Virus record (IMG/VR): IMGVR_UViG_3300032053_012030
Span: 1 to 26,624 of that record
From: a virus
Reading direction: 5' to 3' (one strand)
DNA length: 26,624 nt
Shown: positions 21,428-26,624 of the stretch, one piece after another
How the letters are laid out: every line of letters begins with the position of its first letter
How positions within the stretch are numbered: the stretch's first letter is position 1
Position numbers and translations under genes: made by a program
Notes under the pieces: generated by a model
What the model was told of the DNA's origin: nothing
Databases searched by the model: none
What the model saw: only the letters and a program-made list of their open reading frames with translations

Positions 21428-22263
21428 TTCGGACCTCTACACTTGTTGTAGTATCCACAGAACCGCTCGGTGCACGCCCAGGACGTAGGGTCACAGCGAG
21501 GAAAAATTCCGCGCTTGATCAAGTCGACGACTTGTTCCAAATCCTCGGTCAATACTCGTTTGTCGTTCAATGTTCTCAACGTCCTTTTAGGTTCGTAGCG
21601 GGTCCCTGATTTCTGGTCTAGCAGAAAATCAACGCGAACTCTAGGCGTATTTTCAACGATCGAATAAAACGTGAGTTGTGGTGCGCATTCGATCTTCTGG
21701 TCGGGCCAGATACGCCCGGTCACCTTCAGGTCGGAGACAACTTCAACTTCCGCGCCGGCGTCTTCGACGCGGTCGATTAGGTCGATAACTCCCCTGACGG
21801 GCACCGTTCCGATCTTCACCGCGAACGTTTTCTCTGCCGCTACGGGGTGGATTTTTGGTACTGCCTGCGCGTAGTAAACCCGGAAGTTCGCAATGGCGCG
21901 ATCTTTTTCGCGACCAGGATCATCGTCTTTTCCAAGAGCAACGCGTTCGAGTTGCTCCACGAAGTTGTCGGCTACTTCCTGTACTGCGGCCTCCACCCCC
22001 AGGGGTGTTCCGGTATCGATTGTATGTCGGTGTGTTACTTCCGCTCCGCGGTGCACCGCAGTTCCCTTGATCATCGCAATTCCCGGCGGTTCTATGAGCC
22101 CCTGTATATACCGGAAATCGTATTGCCGCGCACAGCGGCGGTACATGTCGAACTGCGAAGGCGACATAACTCCCTTCGGGAGCCCCGTGTCTAAGAAGTT
22201 CGGCGGGTATTCAAATTTTCGATCAGACGTTTCAACGACTTCTACTTCGATCTCTTCGGTCAC
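21424..22263 (-). CDS. Second PD-(D/E)XK nuclease of the Cas4/RecB type
   Basis: A 279-residue nuclease with a GTG start at 22263 that overlaps the previous stop (GTGA). Motifs in order: C44 in MYRRCARQYDFRY, KGTAVHRGAE (H71), RGVIDLIDR, VVSDLKVT (catalytic Asp and Lys), and the APQLTFYSI helix. The end, WACTERFCGYYNKC, gives three cysteines that with C44 would hold a 4Fe-4S cluster. It has the same architecture as the nuclease at 15504-16346 but low visible identity, so the two are diverged paralogues or separate acquisitions. Coupling to a SNF2 helicase upstream suggests a joint role in DNA processing. It could also act in recombination or host DNA breakdown. Confidence 0.87.
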   Translation of the reverse strand: MTEEIEVEVVETSDRKFEYPPNFLDTGLPKGVMSPSQFDMYRRCARQYDFRYIQGLIEPPGIAMIKGTAVHRGAEVTHRHTIDTGTPLGVEAAVQEVADNFVEQLERVALGKDDDPGREKDRAIANFRVYYAQAVPKIHPVAAEKTFAVKIGTVPVRGVIDLIDRVEDAGAEVEVVSDLKVTGRIWPDQKIECAPQLTFYSIVENTPRVRVDFLLDQKSGTRYEPKRTLRTLNDKRVLTEDLEQVVDLIKRGIFPRCDPTSWACTERFCGYYNKCRGPK

Positions 22264-22565
22264 GGCATGTCCACTTCCGGCCCCGGGGGGTCATAAGATT
22301 CGTTACTGCCTAGGTTTTCACGCATCAACAACTCATTCTCTTCGAGAAGTTCTTCTTCGGAGAGCAGCGATCTCGTTGCCGGTTCTTGTACCGCCGTCGG
22401 CACCGATTTTGTGTTCGATGACGCCACTAATTCCTCGAGCCGCATGTCGCGAATGTGGACCTCAAAAGGCTTGGTTTGAATGTCAACATCCTCGTCGTTG
22501 ATCTTGTAATTCAGCGCTTTACTTAACAAGGCTATTAGGTCCGTACGTTCTAACGTAATTCTCAT
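22260..22565 (-). CDS. Small hypothetical protein
   Basis: A 101-residue acidic protein (MRITLERTDLIALLSKALNY...) between the helicase and the nuclease, overlapping both by 4 bases. The N-terminal 45 residues look like a small alpha/beta fold; the C-terminal half is a disordered acidic stretch with a Glu/Leu-rich helix (SEEELLEENELLMRE). No cysteines or catalytic motifs are visible. The tight coupling suggests it works with the helicase or nuclease, perhaps as an adaptor. I do not recognise the family. Confidence 0.7.
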   Translation of the reverse strand: MRITLERTDLIALLSKALNYKINDEDVDIQTKPFEVHIRDMRLEELVASSNTKSVPTAVQEPATRSLLSEEELLEENELLMRENLGSNESYDPPGPEVDMP

Positions 22566-24607
22566 GGAATTGTCCTCGCTCGCGCAATGTCGCGCGTTGC
22601 CCTAGTCGGTAATACGCAGTTTTCCCCCCACGGTTCGATCTTTCGGTCCCGGCAGTCTACATACTTTGCACAGAACACGCAGTTAGATTGTTGTCGGTGC
22701 GTCATCAATTCACCAGATTCCTTTCGGGTCTTTAGCGCATGGAGTTGTTGTTCTTCTAACGAGAATCTCGCAGTCAAATCGTAGACGACAGTTTTCGAAG
22801 TTTGGCCAATTCTATAGTTACGAAACAGCGACTGCTCCCTGTCGTCGGGAAGCCAGGAACGACTATAGTAGATCATGTATTGCGCTGCCGTCAACGTGAC
22901 TGAAATTCCAGTATGGACTTGTGCGAGCCAAATGCAACAGTTTGGGTCATTCTGGAACTTCTCTTCGTGTTCGTGCATTAGCTGTGAATTCGAACCGTCG
23001 ACTCTGACATAACCGACGCCGCGCGTCTTGAGCGCAGCCTCGATTATGTCGAGTTCGCCGGCGACGTAGGTAGCCCAGACGATAACCTTAGTCCCAGACA
23101 AGACTAAACAGTCGGTGAGAAGATCGTTTAACATGTCTAACTTCGGGTTCTCTGAAAACCGATACGTCTGTCGTTTGGCTTCTGGCAACGTTCCAAAGTG
23201 TTTGCAGCGCGGCATACCGGGGAGAACCTTCCGGGAGACACAGGACTCGACGTTTTCACAGGAGTCGCAAATTTCGGTGTCGGCAGGCAAGTACAAGAAA
23301 CCGCTACACAGTTGCAGGAGTTTGTTAACTCGGATAGCACCGTGTTCTAATTCCAACGGCTCCGCGTTCGGTAGTTCGATTTCCCAGTTGTTTACGGCGT
23401 AATTGTACATCTCACGCTGCGCTGGACTCAGGTTGAACTCTACCAGCTCGAAACGCCGTGTCGGTAATGCGACGCAATCATCTAATTTACGAACACTGGA
23501 GACCTTCGAAACCCGGCGGTTCAAAATATCGAGATTCTGTGAGCCGGTGACGATGTGCTTGTTGTACGGAGAAAACGTTAGGAAACGTTCCGTAAACTTC
23601 TTCCAGTCTTCAGGGATCAGGTAGGGGGCCAGGAACTTCAGTTGAGGATATAAGTCTCTGGGATCTCCGAACGACATCGTTCCCGTTAACAAATATCTTC
23701 GCGAAGCTCGTCTTGAAAGTCCCAGCGCTACTTTTGTTTGTTGACTCTGAATATGCTTAATCCGATGTGATTCATCGGCGATCACCGTTTCGTAGGGTAG
23801 GTCGGTTAGCCACTGCAGGCGTCCCGCAGTTACTTCGAGTCTCTCTTCGCGTACTTCTCCGACTTTTCTTCCTGCGGCCCACTCCGTTGCTAGGCGCAGC
23901 TGTAGCTTCGAATCGTTTATCGCCAATAACTCTTTTCGACAGGCTGGCGTGGGAGGGATTCCCCGGTTTTTGAAGAATTCGACGACTCGCGGAGCGAGAT
24001 GTGGCAACCCGAAGGTCCTTGCCGTGTCGTAGTTCGTCACTATGACTTGGTAATCTTTCGCTTCCTGAAGCTGCGCGAGTTTATGAGTACCGTGAATAAC
24101 GACTGTTTCGACTGTTTCGTCACTGTGTTTTTTTACCTCTCGAACCCAAGTACCGATCGCCACTCGAGGACACAGGACCAACACTTTTTCCCCCTGCAAC
24201 CGCAGCGCGTCGACCATGACCTTGGTCTTGCCAGTGCCCATCTGCCACTGCAAAATCCAGCGGTAATTGAGTAGAACTTCTGCGAGTCCGTCGAGCTGGT
24301 GGTCGTAGCTAGGAACGGGCAGCTCTAGGCTTCCCACCTCTTCCCGGAGTTGTTCAAGGGTCTTTAAACCGGCGATGTAGGCTTCTGCGTCTCTGGAGAA
24401 CTTCAGGTCTTTCCGGATTGCTTTTAGGTCAGCGATCGTGTTATTCATAAACGGTGGGAATGCAGGAAACAGAAATTGCCCCGCGGACTTGTCGTGTACT
24501 GCCCCGTAGATGCGGGCGTTGTTGGGGTCCATGTCGGAAACCCGAAAAACAGGGGTAGAACCTTTGTACTGGAGTTCGATTTCCACTGACGTTCCTTGTC
24601 GTATCAT
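22562..24607 (-). CDS. SNF2-type superfamily 2 helicase/translocase
   Basis: A 681-residue ATP-dependent DNA translocase. Motif I is WQMGTGKT at 121-128, motif Ia VLCPRVAIGTW, motif II ADESH at 277-281, motif III LTGT, and motif VI near the C-terminus is REQSLFRNYRIGQT, the SNF2 signature with Arg fingers. Two Cys clusters are inserted: CDSCENVESC plus a later Cys in the second RecA lobe (about 455-480), and CVFCAKYVDC plus a later Cys in the last 45 residues. The N-terminal 90 residues are a separate small domain. It is the first gene of the minus-strand operon; no good ribosome site precedes the ATG, only GAG. Similar phage enzymes act in replication fork or recombination remodelling. The gene lies divergent to the portal across 31 bases. 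Confidence 0.9.
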   Translation of the reverse strand: MIRQGTSVEIELQYKGSTPVFRVSDMDPNNARIYGAVHDKSAGQFLFPAFPPFMNNTIADLKAIRKDLKFSRDAEAYIAGLKTLEQLREEVGSLELPVPSYDHQLDGLAEVLLNYRWILQWQMGTGKTKVMVDALRLQGEKVLVLCPRVAIGTWVREVKKHSDETVETVVIHGTHKLAQLQEAKDYQVIVTNYDTARTFGLPHLAPRVVEFFKNRGIPPTPACRKELLAINDSKLQLRLATEWAAGRKVGEVREERLEVTAGRLQWLTDLPYETVIADESHRIKHIQSQQTKVALGLSRRASRRYLLTGTMSFGDPRDLYPQLKFLAPYLIPEDWKKFTERFLTFSPYNKHIVTGSQNLDILNRRVSKVSSVRKLDDCVALPTRRFELVEFNLSPAQREMYNYAVNNWEIELPNAEPLELEHGAIRVNKLLQLCSGFLYLPADTEICDSCENVESCVSRKVLPGMPRCKHFGTLPEAKRQTYRFSENPKLDMLNDLLTDCLVLSGTKVIVWATYVAGELDIIEAALKTRGVGYVRVDGSNSQLMHEHEEKFQNDPNCCIWLAQVHTGISVTLTAAQYMIYYSRSWLPDDREQSLFRNYRIGQTSKTVVYDLTARFSLEEQQLHALKTRKESGELMTHRQQSNCVFCAKYVDCRDRKIEPWGENCVLPTRATRDIARARTIP

Positions 24608-24638
24608 TTACGTAACTCGAAATTGGAGATAACACAAG

Positions 24639-26384
24639 ATGTCTGATCCCCTGTCGATATTAGACCCGACCTTGGTGAGCGACCGTAACGCTGGTGCACA
24701 TCCGAATCCGTACTATACGTATTCGCAAATTTACAGCCCGAAAAGACTCAAAGAGCTTTTCAAGTGGTGCGAATACCTGTTTTACAACAGTGCACACATC
24801 TATTCGGCGTTACGAAAATTTGGTGAATACCCGATCACAGAGGTCACGTACGACACCACGAACCAGGCAGTTAAAGAGAAACATAAATATCTTCTTGAAA
24901 AGGTTATTCGAGCAAGAGAACTGCTTATTAAGGCAACTCTCGACAAATATGTTTACGGAAATGCCTTTATATCTATGTACCAACCGTTCATCCGGTATTT
25001 GAAATGCCCACATTGTCAGACTATGACCAACATTCAAAATTTGAATTACAAATTCAATGTGTCTAAAACGTCGTTTGCTTATACCTGTGGCAGCTGTAAA
25101 GGTATTGCTCAAACTGATTCAACAGGAGTTATTGACAAAAAATTGACGCTTAGTCGTAAAGTTAACTTCATCCGTTGGGACCCCAAGCTCATGGATATCG
25201 ATCACAACCCCATGACAGGTGAATCATCCTATTACTACACAATCCCCCAAGACGTAATTCAGCGCGTTAACAGTGGGCACAAAACACTGATCGATACGTT
25301 ACCAATGGGGTTTTTGAAAGCGATAAAAGAGGGCAAAAAATTCAAGTTTGTGCCGGGAGCGATCTTCCACATGAAAGTCGGGGGACCCGCAGGAATCAAT
25401 CCTCAGTGGGGGCTTCCTCCGCTGATTTCGACGTTACAACTGTTTCATTACGCGGCAATACTCCGTAAAAGTAATGAGGCAATTTCGATGGACTACTTAG
25501 TCCCGTTGCGTGTTTTGCATCCTGCACAATCCTCGCAACAAGCAGACCCGGTTACGGCGATCAGTCTTCGTAAGTGGACGGAGAATATGTCATCGAACAT
25601 TAAGCAGTGGCGCCGTGACCCGTTGCACATCATGTACGCACCAATCCCCGTAGGGATGACACAAATTGGCGGGACGGGAAGATCGTTGTTAACGTTGGGA
25701 GAGGTTCAGGAAGCTGAAAAGGGCATCGTCGCCGCGCTCGGTATTCCGATCGAGTTCTTGTACGGCGGGTTGACTCAGAGCGGCATGGAAGCGACTCTCC
25801 GGTTGATTGAAAATCAACTGGAGACCCACATTAACGACCTGAAAGACCTCTTACAGTGGGTTGACGACAAGTGTGCTCAGTTCCTAGGTTGGAACAAAAT
25901 AGAGGTCGGCCTCAAGAAGTTTAAGATGGTCGACGATCAGAAGAAGCAAGATGCCCTTTTCCAAATTTGGGCGCAGGGAAAACAAACGGGAGAGCCGTTA
26001 CTCTCTGACACGAGCATCGCCGAAGCCTACGACTTCGACACGAAGAAAGAGCAGGAGATTCTCAAGCAGGAAGCGCTCGACAAACTGCGGCGGCAACAAG
26101 AGATGCAAATCGCCGTGCAAAAGGCGCAGAACAACATGGCGCAACAGGTACAACTCGAGGCGCAGCAATCGGCCGGAGGGGTTCAGTACGACCAGCAAAG
26201 AATAATCTCTGAGGCCGACAGCATCGTTCAACAAGTCATGGCGCTTGATCCTGGAACGCGTCGCAGTCGTCTGCACCAACTTCAGGTCGAAGATTTGGTC
26301 ATGTACGCTGTCGTTGTTCAACGTCTTGAACAACAACAAACAAACATGGCTCAACAGGCGAAGACCCAAGTAGGGGGTGTTTGA
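24639..26384 (+). CDS. Portal protein with zinc-ribbon insertion
   Basis: A 581-residue portal subunit, which would form the ring at the capsid vertex where the terminase docks. Typical portal features are the N-terminal helical region with YSPKRLKELFKW, the wing strand region, and the segment TLGEVQEAEKGIVAALGIPIEFLYGGLTQ ahead of the long stem helices, followed by a coiled-coil, Gln-rich tail (about 480-580). An unusual four-Cys insert (C123, C126, C150, C153) falls in the wing region and should bind zinc. TTGGAGAT precedes the ATG by about 10 bases. The next gene starts at the last base of the stop codon (TGATG). The terminase that should dock here is encoded about 16 kb to the left. Confidence 0.87.
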   Translation: MSDPLSILDPTLVSDRNAGAHPNPYYTYSQIYSPKRLKELFKWCEYLFYNSAHIYSALRKFGEYPITEVTYDTTNQAVKEKHKYLLEKVIRARELLIKATLDKYVYGNAFISMYQPFIRYLKCPHCQTMTNIQNLNYKFNVSKTSFAYTCGSCKGIAQTDSTGVIDKKLTLSRKVNFIRWDPKLMDIDHNPMTGESSYYYTIPQDVIQRVNSGHKTLIDTLPMGFLKAIKEGKKFKFVPGAIFHMKVGGPAGINPQWGLPPLISTLQLFHYAAILRKSNEAISMDYLVPLRVLHPAQSSQQADPVTAISLRKWTENMSSNIKQWRRDPLHIMYAPIPVGMTQIGGTGRSLLTLGEVQEAEKGIVAALGIPIEFLYGGLTQSGMEATLRLIENQLETHINDLKDLLQWVDDKCAQFLGWNKIEVGLKKFKMVDDQKKQDALFQIWAQGKQTGEPLLSDTSIAEAYDFDTKKEQEILKQEALDKLRRQQEMQIAVQKAQNNMAQQVQLEAQQSAGGVQYDQQRIISEADSIVQQVMALDPGTRRSRLHQLQVEDLVMYAVVVQRLEQQQTNMAQQAKTQVGGV

Positions 26385-26624
26385 TGGACCAATCGAGTGG
26401 CGGGTCGTTTACGTCGATGGTCGCAGAAGGGCGAAAGATTCCCGCGAACATCGATTCAGACAAAGCTATAGAAGCACCGGGATTCTTCTCCGAAACGCGG
26501 GGACCGGTGACGCGCGACAGCGGCGCGGAGAAACTCGGCGCCGAAACCGAATGCGTTAGTTTTTCGAAGGTCTTTCTTCTCTGGCGTCCCTGGAACGAAT
26601 GTGCCCGTTGTGTGCGTGAAATCA
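26384..26624 (+). CDS. Hypothetical virion-region protein, 3' end beyond window
   Basis: An open frame starts at ATG 26384, sharing one base with the portal stop codon (TGATG), and runs off the right edge after 80 residues. It begins MDQSSGGSFTSMVAEGRKIP. The visible part is polar with a disordered N-terminus and then an aromatic stretch, VFLLWRPWNECARCVRE, whose C-x2-C pair may be the first half of another zinc ribbon. GGGGG lies about 9 bases upstream. Its position directly after the portal suggests a head protein such as a scaffold, protease or vertex protein, but the fragment does not identify it. Confidence 0.7.
   Translation, partial: MDQSSGGSFTSMVAEGRKIPANIDSDKAIEAPGFFSETRGPVTRDSGAEKLGAETECVSFSKVFLLWRPWNECARCVREI

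Noticed and set aside
21893-22501. Plus-strand open frame of 202 residues opposite the second nuclease
   Set aside because: Antisense shadow, Ser/Arg rich, spanning two coupled genes on the other strand.

Overview
The window is a piece of a tailed double-stranded DNA phage genome. It carries a portal protein, a large terminase, an endolysin, a complete set of phage replication genes (family A DNA polymerase, primase-helicase, Fe-S nucleases, probable ssDNA-binding protein), a phage sigma factor and a ParB-like protein. No host housekeeping gene, integrase, tRNA or CRISPR array is visible. The genome is packed tightly: most neighbours overlap by 4 bases or sit within 20 bases. The host cannot be named from this sequence. 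Both ends of the window cut through genes.

Layout. (1) 1-3741, minus strand: four translationally coupled genes, read right to left: a metallopeptidase-like/VWA protein, an unknown Cys-rich protein, a retron-type reverse transcriptase, and an unknown protein that runs off the left edge. (2) 3802-5565, plus strand: two unknown proteins, divergent from (1) across a short promoter region with a perfect dyad. (3) 5562-6809, minus strand: a MoxR-type AAA+ ATPase, the usual partner type for a VWA protein. (4) 6839-8485, plus strand: terminase large subunit. (5) 8486-9138: 653 bases with no credible protein gene but very dense, long, nested inverted repeats, a pseudoknot and a duplicated 3' module with a covarying base pair. 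I read this as a large structured non-coding RNA on the plus strand. (6) 17471 down to 9139, minus strand: ssDNA-binding-like protein, a clear terminator, then Fe-S nuclease, primase-helicase and DNA polymerase. (7) 17582-18604, plus strand: sigma factor with several zinc-ribbon insertions. (8) 24607 down to 18588, minus strand: SNF2-type helicase, small unknown protein, second Fe-S nuclease, endolysin, Cys-rich protein, 52-residue zinc-ribbon protein, 81-residue protein and ParB-like protein, mostly with 4-base overlaps. (9) 24639-26624, plus strand: portal and the start of the next virion gene.

How it fits together. The minus-strand genes look like the genome maintenance and lysis programme and the plus-strand genes the packaging and virion programme. 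The phage sigma factor probably helps switch between them. Portal and terminase, usually close together, are about 16 kb apart here. The two signals I find most unusual are the roughly 640-base structured RNA between terminase and polymerase, and the reverse transcriptase inside a coupled operon with a VWA/metallopeptidase protein (plus a nearby MoxR ATPase). A third theme is that cysteine pairs typical of zinc ribbons are inserted in many unrelated proteins of this phage, including the portal, terminase, sigma factor and reverse transcriptase.
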